Source: Aquipseudomonas alcaligenes_A
Lineage (GTDB): Bacteria; Pseudomonadota; Gammaproteobacteria; Pseudomonadales; Pseudomonadaceae
Assembly (NCBI GenBank): GCA_048595745.1
Contig: CP184361.1
Length of the DNA stretch: 64,000 bases
Strand: one strand, 5' to 3'
Part shown: one piece after another, positions 53,957 to 61,266 of the stretch
Numbering within the stretch: position 1 is the first letter of the stretch
Layout of the letters: each line of letters starts with the position of its first letter
Position numbers and translations under genes: made by a program
The notes under the pieces: generated by a model
What the model was told of the DNA's origin: nothing
Database searches by the model: none
The model's input: the letters and a program-made list of their open reading frames with translations, nothing else

Positions 53957-55098
53957 GTCTGCCCACCCTGTTTCTTCCACCGCAGGCCTGTACCCAGGTG
54001 GCCGCCGAGCTACCGGTCTGGCAGGTCGATGGCGACATCTGTAGCCAGCGCCCGTTCGCCGAGGCTCTGCCAGACGCGGCGCGGGCCTGGCGCCTGGTGC
54101 TGCCGGTGGAGGCGGTAACCGTCTGCCTGGTGCAGCTGCCGACCACCAAGGCGCGCTGGCTGCAGAAGGCCCTGCCGTTCGCCGTGGAGGAGCTGCTGGC
54201 CGAGGACGTCGAGCAGTTCCACCTGAGCGTCGGCGGCCAGTTGGCCGACGGCCGTCACCGTGTCTACGCGGTGCGCCGCGCCTGGCTGACCGATTGGTTG
54301 GCGCTGTGTGGCAGCCAACCGCCGCAGCGCATCGAGGTGGATGCCGACCTGCTGAGCGAAGAGGGCAGCCAGCTGCTCTGCCTGGGCGAGCGCTGGTTGC
54401 TCGGCGGCAGCGGCGAGGCGCGCCTGGCCCTGCGTGGCGAGGACTGGCCGCAGCTGGCCGAGCTCTGCCCGCCGCCACGGGTGGCCCGGGTGGCGCCCGG
54501 CCAGGCAGCGCCGGCACACGTCGACGAGGTGCGCGAGCTGGCTGCGCCGCTGGCCTGGCTGGCCCGTCAGCAGGCCGAGTGCAACCTGGCCCAGGGCCCA
54601 TTCGCCCGTCGCGAGCCGTCCGGGCACTGGTCGCGCTGGCGTCCCCTGGCGGCGCTGCTGGGACTGTGGCTGGTGCTGCAGTGGGGCTTCAACCTGGCCC
54701 AGGGCTGGTACCTGCAGCGTGAGGGCGAGCGCTATGCCCAGGCCAGCGAGGTCCTGTACCGCGAGCTGTTCCCCGAGGACAGCAAGCTGATCAACCTGCG
54801 TGCGCAGTTCGACCAGCACCTGGCCGAGGCGCAGGGCGGGGGCCAGCAGCAATTGCTGCAGCTGCTCGACCAGGCTGCTGCGGCGATAGGCGAGGAGGGC
54901 GCGCGGGTCCAGGTGCAGCAGCTGGACTTCAATGCCGAGCGCGGAGACCTCGCACTCAACCTGCAGGCCAGCGATTTCTCCGCCCTGGAAAGCCTGCGCA
55001 CGCGCCTGCAGGAGGCCGGGCTGGCGGTGGACATGGGCTCGGCGAGCCGGGAAGACAATGGCGTCAGCGCACGCCTGGTGATCGGAGGTAACGGATGA
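53953..55098 (+). CDS. xcpY: Type II secretion protein GspL/XcpY
   Basis: A 381-aa bitopic protein: an N-terminal cytoplasmic actin-like domain (about 1-235, with LQKALPFAVEELLAEDVEQFH) that recruits GspE, one membrane segment (LAALLGLWLVLQWGFNLAQG, near 235-255) and a ferredoxin-like periplasmic domain. It overlaps gspK and gspM by four bases each. Confidence 0.92.
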   Translation: MSLPTLFLPPQACTQVAAELPVWQVDGDICSQRPFAEALPDAARAWRLVLPVEAVTVCLVQLPTTKARWLQKALPFAVEELLAEDVEQFHLSVGGQLADGRHRVYAVRRAWLTDWLALCGSQPPQRIEVDADLLSEEGSQLLCLGERWLLGGSGEARLALRGEDWPQLAELCPPPRVARVAPGQAAPAHVDEVRELAAPLAWLARQQAECNLAQGPFARREPSGHWSRWRPLAALLGLWLVLQWGFNLAQGWYLQREGERYAQASEVLYRELFPEDSKLINLRAQFDQHLAEAQGGGQQQLLQLLDQAAAAIGEEGARVQVQQLDFNAERGDLALNLQASDFSALESLRTRLQEAGLAVDMGSASREDNGVSARLVIGGNG

Positions 55099-55607
55099 GC
55101 GATCTGACCATGCGCCTGCAGGCCCAACTCGCCAGCAACCCCCTTGTCGCGCGCTGGCATGCGCTGCCGCCGCGCGACCGCCTGGCGCTGGGCCTGCTCG
55201 GTGGCTTCCTGCTGCTGGTGCTGCTGTATCTGCTGCTGTGGCGGCCGGTCAGCCAGAACCTCGAGCAGGCCCGCGGCTTCCTGCAGCAGCAGCGCGCGCT
55301 GCATGCCTATCTGCAGGAGCACGCGCCGCAGGTGCGGGCACTGCAGGGCAAGCCACAGGTCAATATCGACCCCGCCGCGCTGCAGGGGCTGATCACTGGC
55401 AGCGCGGCCGGCCAGGGCCTGAACATCGAGCGCCTGGACAACCAGGGCGATGGCGGCCTGCAGGTCAGCCTGCAGCCCACCGACTTCGCGCGTCTGCTGC
55501 GCTGGCTGATCAGCCTGGAGGAGCAGGGCGTGCGGGTCGAGGAAGCGGGGTTGGAGCGGGCGGAAAAGGGCTTGGTGAGCACTCGCCTGCTGCTGCGTGC
55601 CGGCTGA
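55095..55607 (+). CDS. xcpZ: Type II secretion protein GspM/XcpZ
   Basis: A 170-aa bitopic protein: a short cytoplasmic start with LPPRDRLALGLLGGFL, a membrane segment LLLVLLYLLLWRPV, a helix and a ferredoxin-like periplasmic domain (about 90-170). It stabilises GspL. It is the last gene of the xcp operon here; no gspN, gspO or gspS follows. Confidence 0.92.
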   Translation: MSDLTMRLQAQLASNPLVARWHALPPRDRLALGLLGGFLLLVLLYLLLWRPVSQNLEQARGFLQQQRALHAYLQEHAPQVRALQGKPQVNIDPAALQGLITGSAAGQGLNIERLDNQGDGGLQVSLQPTDFARLLRWLISLEEQGVRVEEAGLERAEKGLVSTRLLLRAG

Positions 55608-55622
55608 CACCCGTGCACCACT

Positions 55623-55641
55623 CGGGTGCCTCCGGCACCCG
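55623..55641 (+). terminator. Hairpin after gspM
   Basis: CGGGTGCC-TCC-GGCACCCG is an 8-bp GC-rich stem 15 bases after the gspM stop. It lacks a T-run, so termination would be weak or Rho-assisted. Confidence 0.4.
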
Positions 55642-55701
55642 GATCGGGCAGCGTGAAAAGCCTCCTGAAAATCGCCCCGAAGAAAAAATTCAAGCAGGGT
55701 G

Positions 55702-55730
55702 TTGACTTAGGAGAGGGGGATGCGTAAATT
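55702..55730 (+). promoter_or_regulatory. Promoter of the tRNA-Val/tRNA-Asp pair
   Basis: TTGACT (55702-55707) and TAAATT (55725-55730) are spaced by 17 bases, ending 22 bases before tRNA-Val. Confidence 0.7.
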
Positions 55731-55752
55731 TCGCCACCTCGCAAGGCTACTC

Positions 55753-55828
55753 GGGTGATTAGCTCAGCCGGGAGAGCATCTGCCTTACAAGCAGAGGGTC
55801 GGCGGTTCGATCCCGTCATCACCCACCA
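55753..55828 (+). tRNA. tRNA-Val(TAC)
   Basis: 76 bases: acceptor GGGTGAT/ATCACCC, discriminator A, encoded CCA. The anticodon stem TCTGC/GCAGA has loop CTTACAA, anticodon TAC. Confidence 0.97.
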
Positions 55829-55850
55829 TGTCTCTTGCGAGAACCGACGC

Positions 55851-55927
55851 GCAGCGGTAGTTCAGTCGGTTAGAATACCGGCCTGTCACGCCGGGGGTCG
55901 CGGGTTCGAGTCCCGTCCGCTGCGCCA
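55851..55927 (+). tRNA. tRNA-Asp(GTC)
   Basis: 77 bases: acceptor GCAGCGG/CCGCTGC, discriminator G, encoded CCA. The anticodon stem CCGGC/GCCGG has loop CTGTCAC, anticodon GTC. Confidence 0.97.
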
Positions 55928-55936
55928 TATAAAGAG

Positions 55937-55968
55937 AAGCCCTCAGCTCGCAAGAGCTGGGGGCTTTT
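55937..55968 (+). terminator. Terminator of the Val-Asp tRNA unit
   Basis: AAGCCCTCAGCTC and GAGCTGGGGGCTT pair around GCAA (one mismatch), followed by TTCG. It ends the tRNA transcript. Confidence 0.75.
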
Positions 55969-55991
55969 CGCATCTGGCGGAATTTTTTCTG

Positions 55992-56013
55992 CCGTCATCG
56001 CGTTGTCATCGGG
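55992..56013 (+). promoter_or_regulatory. Candidate PHO box upstream of the 28-aa open frame
   Basis: CCGTCAT-CGCG-TTGTCAT-CGGG is two 11-base direct repeats, each one base off the PhoB half-site CTGTCAT. Spacing between half-sites is exact. The expected -10 ten bases after the second half-site (56020-56025, CAGTCT) is poor, as at some PhoB-dependent promoters. It lies between the tRNA terminator and the small open frame, 63 bases before that start. Confidence 0.5.
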
Positions 56014-56075
56014 AATCTTCAGTCTGTTGGCATGGTCTTTGTTTCAATCTCGACCAACGACTGGAGGAAGCCCCA

Positions 56076-56162
56076 ATGGATGACTACGTCGAAGAGCTGC
56101 TGGAATCCCACGCCATCGATCATGACCCGGCCGAGCCTGCCGAGGATGCCACCGAGCTGTGA
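56076..56162 (+). CDS. 28-aa acidic microprotein (candidate)
   Basis: ATG 56076 is preceded at 7 bases by GGAGGA and opens a 28-codon frame, MDDYVEELLESHAIDHDPAE then PAEDATEL. Ten of 28 residues are Asp or Glu and there is no Lys or Arg, so it would be strongly negative; the first half could form an amphipathic helix. It has its own possible PHO box and ends nine bases before the convergent araC stop. I do not recognise a family. The strong ribosome-binding site and standalone position support it being real; expression is unproven. Confidence 0.6.
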   Translation: MDDYVEELLESHAIDHDPAEPAEDATEL

Positions 56163-56171
56163 GGCCGCGGT

Positions 56172-57212
56172 CTAGCTCGGCTGCAGGCGCTGGCTGCGGC
56201 GAAACTCTCCGGGCGTCTGCCCGCTCCAGCGCTTGAAGGCGCGCTGGAAAGCCTCGGCCGAGGCGAAGCCGAGCAGGTAGGCGATTTCGCCGAACGCCAG
56301 TTCGGTATCGCGGATATAGGCCATCGCCAGGTCGCGCCGCGTTTCATTGAGCAGGGTGCGGAACTGTGTGCCTTCCTCGGCCAGTTTGCGCCGCAGCGTC
56401 CAGCTCGGCAGCTGCAGCTTGCTCGCGACTTCTTCCAATTCCGGCTCGCGGCCGTGCAGCATAGGCCCCAGCAGGTGGATGATGCGCTCGCGCAGGCTGC
56501 GGGTGCGGGTCAGCTGTTCCAGCTCGCGCTCGGCCAGCTCCAGCATCTGCTGCCAGGTGCTCGGGCAGTGTTGCGACAGTGCCTGGTTGAGGCTGCTCAG
56601 GCCCAGACGCAGGCGGTTGTGGCCGGCGCCGAACTCCACCGGGCAACCGAAACAGCGCTCATAGCGCTCGGCATAGTCTGGTGCGGGAAATTCGATTTCC
56701 ACGCGCTCCAGTGCCAGCGTTCCGCCGAGCAGGGCGCCCAGCTGGTGGTGCCAGCTGGACAGCACCGAATCCACCACGAAGCGATTGAAGGCGTTGTACG
56801 GGCTGATCGAGTAGAAGCTCAGCCAGGCACCGCTGGCGTCCTCGACAAAGCTCGACTGGCCGCGGTAGTTGTGGGCGTACAGCGGCTCGAAGCGGATCAG
56901 CGTGCGCGCGGCCTCGCGCAGGGTCGGCGCCTGCGCGGCGGTGACGCCCGCCAGGCCGGCCTGGCCGATGCGGCTGTGGCGACCCATCTCCAGACCCAGC
57001 GCGGCATCGCCGCACAGCTGGATGGCGCTGTGGCCCAGGCGCATGTAGCGCGGGATCGACAGGCGTTCGCGCGGCAGGGCCAGGCGCGTATCGTCCAGGC
57101 GGAACTGACGCAGCAACTCGTCGGCGGCGATGCCCTTTTCTGCCAGGGCGTCCACCAGTCCATGGACGAAGGCGACGGAGAGGTCGCCGAGGCGCACGCG
57201 GGCCGGTTTCAC
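56172..57212 (-). CDS. AraC-family transcriptional regulator
   Basis: A 346-aa regulator of the OruR/ArgR-like group: an N-terminal arabinose-binding-like effector domain (about 15-205, LVDALAEKGIAADELLRQF and HSAIQLCGDAALGLEMG) and a C-terminal AraC DNA-binding domain (about 245-340), with FGEIAYLLGFASAEAFQRAF and KRWSGQTPGEFRR. It begins one base after the nitrilase-like gene ends, so the two are co-transcribed. PA3094 occupies this place in P. aeruginosa. Target and effector unknown. Confidence 0.88.
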   Translation of the reverse strand: MKPARVRLGDLSVAFVHGLVDALAEKGIAADELLRQFRLDDTRLALPRERLSIPRYMRLGHSAIQLCGDAALGLEMGRHSRIGQAGLAGVTAAQAPTLREAARTLIRFEPLYAHNYRGQSSFVEDASGAWLSFYSISPYNAFNRFVVDSVLSSWHHQLGALLGGTLALERVEIEFPAPDYAERYERCFGCPVEFGAGHNRLRLGLSSLNQALSQHCPSTWQQMLELAERELEQLTRTRSLRERIIHLLGPMLHGREPELEEVASKLQLPSWTLRRKLAEEGTQFRTLLNETRRDLAMAYIRDTELAFGEIAYLLGFASAEAFQRAFKRWSGQTPGEFRRSQRLQPS

Positions 57213-57213
57213 G

Positions 57214-58329
57214 TCACAGCCACAGGTTGAACAGGCGCGCGCCCGGGGCTTCTTCCACCAGCTGCGTGCCTGCCGGCGTCACCGCCAGGCTGCGCCCGTC
57301 GCTGCCGAGGTTCCACAGCTGGCCGCGCAGGAAAACCGCCATGCCGGCACGCGCGCCACTCGGCGCCAGCTGCATGGGCAGCGAGTGATGCAACCAGGCC
57401 TGGCCCTCGCTGAGCGGATCGGCGCGGCTGCGCAGGTCGCTGGGGGTGCCACTCCAGACTTCATTCCAGTGGCCGTTGCCGGGCAGGTAGGCCGGCACGG
57501 CGAGCAGTTCGACCTGCTGGGCGATCAGCGGTGCATAGCTCTCCGCGCGCCAGCTGTCGGTGCCGATCAGCACGCCCAGACGGCCGGCCGGGGTGGTCAC
57601 CACCTGCAGGGCCTGGTCGGAAGCCGCGGCGGTGAAGCTGTCCTCCTCGCGATGCGGCAATACCTTGCGCTGCGGCTGGCCGAGCGGCAGGCCATCGCTG
57701 CCGAACACCAGGCTGACGTTGTACAGCGGGCCATCACCGACCTGCAGCACGCCGTCGACCACGCTGGGCTCGGGCAGCACGATGGAGCCGGCGACAATGG
57801 TCACGCCGTAGGTCTCGGCCAGGCCGCCGAACAGACTCTGGTAGTCGTCGGCCATCTGCCGGGCCTTCATCCGTAGCAAGGCATCACTGAAGCGCGCCGT
57901 GCCCTGGTTGGCGAACAGTGCCCGCAGCAGCTCCAACGGGTGGCTGAGGCCCAGCCAGATACGTGCCTCGGCCAGGTCGCGGGCAGCGAACACTTCGCGC
58001 TTCTCGCCGACGGCCACCAGCCAGGTGCCGATATGTTCGGGCAGCACCACCACCGTCTTCGGGTTGAGCAGGCCCTGCTGCCTGGCCTGGTCCAGGTAGG
58101 CGGACAGCTTGCGGTGCAGGTGCAGCGCGCTGCGGTAGTCGGCGCCTTGCAGTTCCGGCTGGATGCCCAGCAGGTTGCCACGGCCACTGTCCTGGCCCTG
58201 GATGAAGGCCAGCGAGCTGCGCAGGTCGCTGAGGAAGAAACTGGTCGGGCGCCACTGGATCCAGGCGGCGTAGGCGATCAGGGCCAAGGCGAGCAGCACG
58301 AGCAGGCTGCGGCGGAGCAGGGTGAGCAT
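57214..58329 (-). CDS. Membrane-anchored nitrilase-superfamily protein lacking the catalytic Cys
   Basis: A 371-aa protein with an N-terminal membrane anchor (LLVLLALALIAYAAWIQW) and a carbon-nitrogen-hydrolase fold. Two of the three catalytic residues are present, Glu98 in VVLPEHIG and Lys222 in QRKVLPHREED. The nucleophile segment reads GVLIGTDSWRAE with Gly256 where C-x-D-S-W is expected; the codon is GGC, one base from TGC. It may be a pseudoenzyme, or active through another residue. The periplasmic topology recalls apolipoprotein N-acyltransferase-like domains. It is in an operon with the araC gene downstream. Confidence 0.75.
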   Translation of the reverse strand: MLTLLRRSLLVLLALALIAYAAWIQWRPTSFFLSDLRSSLAFIQGQDSGRGNLLGIQPELQGADYRSALHLHRKLSAYLDQARQQGLLNPKTVVVLPEHIGTWLVAVGEKREVFAARDLAEARIWLGLSHPLELLRALFANQGTARFSDALLRMKARQMADDYQSLFGGLAETYGVTIVAGSIVLPEPSVVDGVLQVGDGPLYNVSLVFGSDGLPLGQPQRKVLPHREEDSFTAAASDQALQVVTTPAGRLGVLIGTDSWRAESYAPLIAQQVELLAVPAYLPGNGHWNEVWSGTPSDLRSRADPLSEGQAWLHHSLPMQLAPSGARAGMAVFLRGQLWNLGSDGRSLAVTPAGTQLVEEAPGARLFNLWL

Positions 58330-58401
58330 GGGTAAACCTGGTGCGAAAGACGGTGCCAGACTAGGCCAAGGCGATGGCCTTGCCTAGTCGTGCTGTCATT
58401 T

Positions 58402-58430
58402 ATGATCAATAACTTGTGCATTTAGATCAT
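58402..58430. promoter_or_regulatory. Inverted repeat upstream of fadH
   Basis: ATGATC (58402-58407) and GATCAT (58425-58430) are perfect 6-base arms, 17 bases apart, in an AT-rich stretch about 100 bases before the fadH ATG. It could be an operator for fatty-acid control, but it does not match the PsrA consensus. Confidence 0.35.
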
Positions 58431-58530
58431 TGAGCGCCCGGCGACGGCTCTTTATCGTCTGCCGCAACAACGACCACGCGCGCATCAGTGCGTGGCAGCC
58501 CGTGACAAGCCCGACGCTGTGGAGATGACC

Positions 58531-60564
58531 ATGAGCAACGCCTACCCGAACCTGCTGGCCCCGCTGGACCTGGGTTTCACCACCCTGAAGAACCGTACCC
58601 TGATGGGCTCCATGCACACCGGCCTGGAAGAGAAGCCCAATGGCTTCGAGCGCATGGCGGCCTACTTCGCCGAGCGCGCCCGTGGCGGCGTCGGCCTGAT
58701 GGTCACCGGCGGCATCGGCCCGAACGAGGAGGGCGGTGTCTACTCCGGTGCGGCCAAGCTGACCACCCCGGAAGAGGCCGAGAAGCACAAGATCGTCACC
58801 CGCGCGGTGCACGAGGCCGGCGGCAAGATTGCCATGCAGATTCTGCATGCCGGCCGCTACGCCTACAGCCCGAAGCTGGTCGCGCCCAGCGCCATCCAGG
58901 CGCCGATCAACCCGTTCAAGCCCAACGAGCTGGACGAGGACGGCATCCAGAAGCAGATCAACGACTTCGTCAACTGCGCCAAGCTGGCCCAGCAGGCCGA
59001 GTATGACGGCGTCGAGGTGATGGGTTCGGAAGGCTACTTCATCAACCAGTTCCTGGTCGCCCACACCAACCACCGTACCGACCGCTGGGGTGGCAGCTAC
59101 GAGAACCGCATGCGCCTGCCGGTGGAGATCGTCAGCCGCATTCGCGAGGCCGTGGGCCCGAACTTCATCATCATTTACCGCCTGTCCATGCTCGACCTGG
59201 TCGAGGGCGGCAGCACCTGGGACGAGATCGTGACCCTGGCCAAGGCCATCGAGAAGGCCGGCGCCACCATCATCAACACCGGCATCGGCTGGCACGAGGC
59301 ACGTATCCCGACCATCGCCACCAAGGTCCCGCGCGCGGCCTTCACCAAGGTCACCGCCAAGCTCAAGGGCGAAGTCAGCATCCCGCTGTGCACCACCAAC
59401 CGTATCAACACGCCGGAAGTCGCCGAGCAGGTACTGGCCGAAGGTGACGCCGACATGGTGTCCATGGCCCGCCCGTTCCTCGCCGACCCGGACTTCGTCA
59501 ACAAGGCGGCCGCCGGCCGTGCCGACGAGATCAACACCTGCATCGGCTGCAACCAGGCCTGCCTGGACCACACCTTCGGCGGCAAGCTGACCAGCTGCCT
59601 GGTCAACCCGCGAGCGTGCCACGAGACCGAGCTGAACTACATTCCGACCACCACGGTGAAGAAGATCGCCGTGGTCGGCGCCGGCCCGGCCGGTCTGTCC
59701 GCCGCCACCGTGGCTGCCGAGCGTGGCCACAGCGTGACCCTGTTCGACGCCGCCGGCGAGATCGGCGGCCAGTTCAACGTGGCCAAGCGCGTGCCGGGCA
59801 AGGAAGAGTTCTACGAGACCCTGCGTTACTTCAAGAAAAAGCTGGAAACCACTGGCGTCGACCTGCGCCTGAACACCCGCGTCTCGGTCGACGACCTGGT
59901 CAAGGGTGGCTTCGACGAGATCATCCTGGCCACCGGCATCGTGCCGCGCACCCCGGCCATCCCGGGCATCGACAATGCCAAGGTGATCAGCTACCTGGAC
60001 GCCATCCTGCAGCGCAAGCCGGTTGGCCAGAAGGTCGCGGTGATCGGCGCCGGCGGTATCGGCTTCGACGTGTCCGAGTTCATCACCCATGCCGGCGAGG
60101 CGACGAGCCTCAACCGCGAAGCCTTCTGGAAGGAGTGGGGCATCGACACCGCGCTGGACGCCCGTGGCGGCATCGCCGGGATCAAGGCCGAGGTGCACCC
60201 GGCGGCGCGTGAGGTGTTCCTGCTGCAACGCAAGAAGTCCAAGGTCGGCGACGGCCTGGGCAAGACCACCGGCTGGATCCACCGTACCGGCCTGAAGAAC
60301 AAGAATGTGCTGATGCTCAACTCGGTCGAGTACCTCAAGGTTGACGACGCCGGGCTGCACATCCGCATCGGCGAGGGCGAGCCGCAGCTGCTGCCGGTGG
60401 ACACCGTGATCGTCTGCGCAGGGCAGGACCCGCTGCGTGAGCTGCAGGAAGGCCTGGAGGCCGCCGGGCAGAAGGTGCACCTGATCGGCGGTGCCGATGT
60501 GGCCGCCGAGCTGGACGCCAAGCGCGCGATCAACCAGGGCTCGCGCCTCGCCGCCGAACTCTGA
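58531..60564 (+). CDS. fadH: 2,4-dienoyl-CoA reductase (NADPH)
   Basis: A 677-aa FMN/FAD/[4Fe-4S] enzyme that reduces 2,4-dienoyl-CoA during beta-oxidation of unsaturated fatty acids with even-position double bonds. The N-terminal old-yellow-enzyme barrel (1-370) has KNRTLMGSMHTGLEE, QILHAGRYAYSP and TDRWGGSYENRMRLP. Cluster Cys lie in CIGCNQACLDHTFGGKLTSC. The FAD/NAD part begins VVGAGPAGLSAATVAAERGH. ATG 58531 is chosen because MSNAYPNLLAPLDLG is the family N-terminus. It ends in its own terminator. PA3092 (fadH1) is the PAO1 counterpart. Confidence 0.96.
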   Translation: MSNAYPNLLAPLDLGFTTLKNRTLMGSMHTGLEEKPNGFERMAAYFAERARGGVGLMVTGGIGPNEEGGVYSGAAKLTTPEEAEKHKIVTRAVHEAGGKIAMQILHAGRYAYSPKLVAPSAIQAPINPFKPNELDEDGIQKQINDFVNCAKLAQQAEYDGVEVMGSEGYFINQFLVAHTNHRTDRWGGSYENRMRLPVEIVSRIREAVGPNFIIIYRLSMLDLVEGGSTWDEIVTLAKAIEKAGATIINTGIGWHEARIPTIATKVPRAAFTKVTAKLKGEVSIPLCTTNRINTPEVAEQVLAEGDADMVSMARPFLADPDFVNKAAAGRADEINTCIGCNQACLDHTFGGKLTSCLVNPRACHETELNYIPTTTVKKIAVVGAGPAGLSAATVAAERGHSVTLFDAAGEIGGQFNVAKRVPGKEEFYETLRYFKKKLETTGVDLRLNTRVSVDDLVKGGFDEIILATGIVPRTPAIPGIDNAKVISYLDAILQRKPVGQKVAVIGAGGIGFDVSEFITHAGEATSLNREAFWKEWGIDTALDARGGIAGIKAEVHPAAREVFLLQRKKSKVGDGLGKTTGWIHRTGLKNKNVLMLNSVEYLKVDDAGLHIRIGEGEPQLLPVDTVIVCAGQDPLRELQEGLEAAGQKVHLIGGADVAAELDAKRAINQGSRLAAEL

Positions 60565-60571
60565 TCGATAG

Positions 60572-60600
60572 ACGCCCCGCCCAGTGCGGGGCGTTTTCTT
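60572..60600 (+). terminator. Terminator after fadH
   Basis: ACGCCCCGC and GCGGGGCGT form a 9-bp stem around CCAGT, followed by TTTCTTTG. Confidence 0.9.
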
Positions 60601-60628
60601 TGTGGCTCACAACAATAAGGAGAAGCCC

Positions 60629-61060
60629 ATGTCCACCGATCTTCAATTGCAACCGGCCGCAGCCGCCAGCCTGCAGCGCTGGCACCAGTTCGTTGCCGCC
60701 GGGGACCTGAGCCCGCTGCCGGAGCTGCTGCACCCGCAGGCGGTGTTCCGCTCGCCCATGGCGCACAACCCCTATCCGGGCGCGCCGGTAGTCAACCTGA
60801 TCCTCAATACCGTGCTGCAGGTGTTCCAGGACTTCGCCTATCACCGTGAGCTGGTCAGCGCCGATGGCCTCAATGTGGTCCTGGAGTTTTCCGCCAAGGT
60901 CGGCGGGCGAGAGCTCAAGGGCATCGACATGATCCGCTTCGACGAGGCCGGCAAGATCGTCGAGTTCGAAGTGATGGTGCGTCCAATGAGCGGTCTGGCG
61001 GCCCTCGGTGAGGAGATGGGGCGCCGTCTGGCTCCGTACCTGGCGGCAAAACCGGCCTGA
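60629..61060 (+). CDS. SnoaL/NTF2-like fold protein
   Basis: A 143-aa soluble protein with the NTF2-like pattern: ASLQRWHQFVAAGDLSPLPELLHPQAVFRS-like start (two helices, then the cone), VLEFSAKVGGRELKGIDMIR and FDEAGKIVEFEVMVRP at the end. Members include isomerases, hydratases and non-enzymatic ligand binders, so no reaction is assigned. The AAGGAG ribosome-binding site merges with AACAATAA (60611-60618), a perfect AAnAAnAA match, hinting at Hfq/Crc control. It follows fadH, suggesting a link to fatty-acid use. Confidence 0.82.
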   Translation: MSTDLQLQPAAAASLQRWHQFVAAGDLSPLPELLHPQAVFRSPMAHNPYPGAPVVNLILNTVLQVFQDFAYHRELVSADGLNVVLEFSAKVGGRELKGIDMIRFDEAGKIVEFEVMVRPMSGLAALGEEMGRRLAPYLAAKPA

Positions 61061-61084
61061 ACGCCCAACCCGTCACACTTTCAT

Positions 61085-61117
61085 CCTACCGCCATCCCCT
61101 AGCCGGATGGTGGCAGG
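61085..61117 (+). terminator. Hairpin after the NTF2-like gene
   Basis: CCTACCGCCATCC pairs with GGATGGTGGCAGG (one mismatch, one G-T) around CCTAGCC. There is no T-run, so it is a weak terminator candidate. Confidence 0.4.
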
Positions 61118-61266
61118 TTGCCTGCCAACCCAGTCACATTGCCCGCCTTCTGTTTTCCCCTAGACTTGCCCGAAACAAGGGATTGCGCCTGCCTGTCAGG
61201 TTATGCGTGTGCACGGCCCGCCCGTAGCGCGCCGATCGTGATCCCAGATGGCCTTGAGGGAAATCC

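Noticed and set aside
58395..58410. Possible PHO half-site CTGTCAT upstream of fadH
   Set aside because: Only one half-site is present; the second 11-base repeat (TATGATC) does not fit.
58396..60480. A 694-codon open frame antisense to fadH
   Set aside because: Same codon-bias artefact; His/Gly/Val/Leu-rich with no domain.
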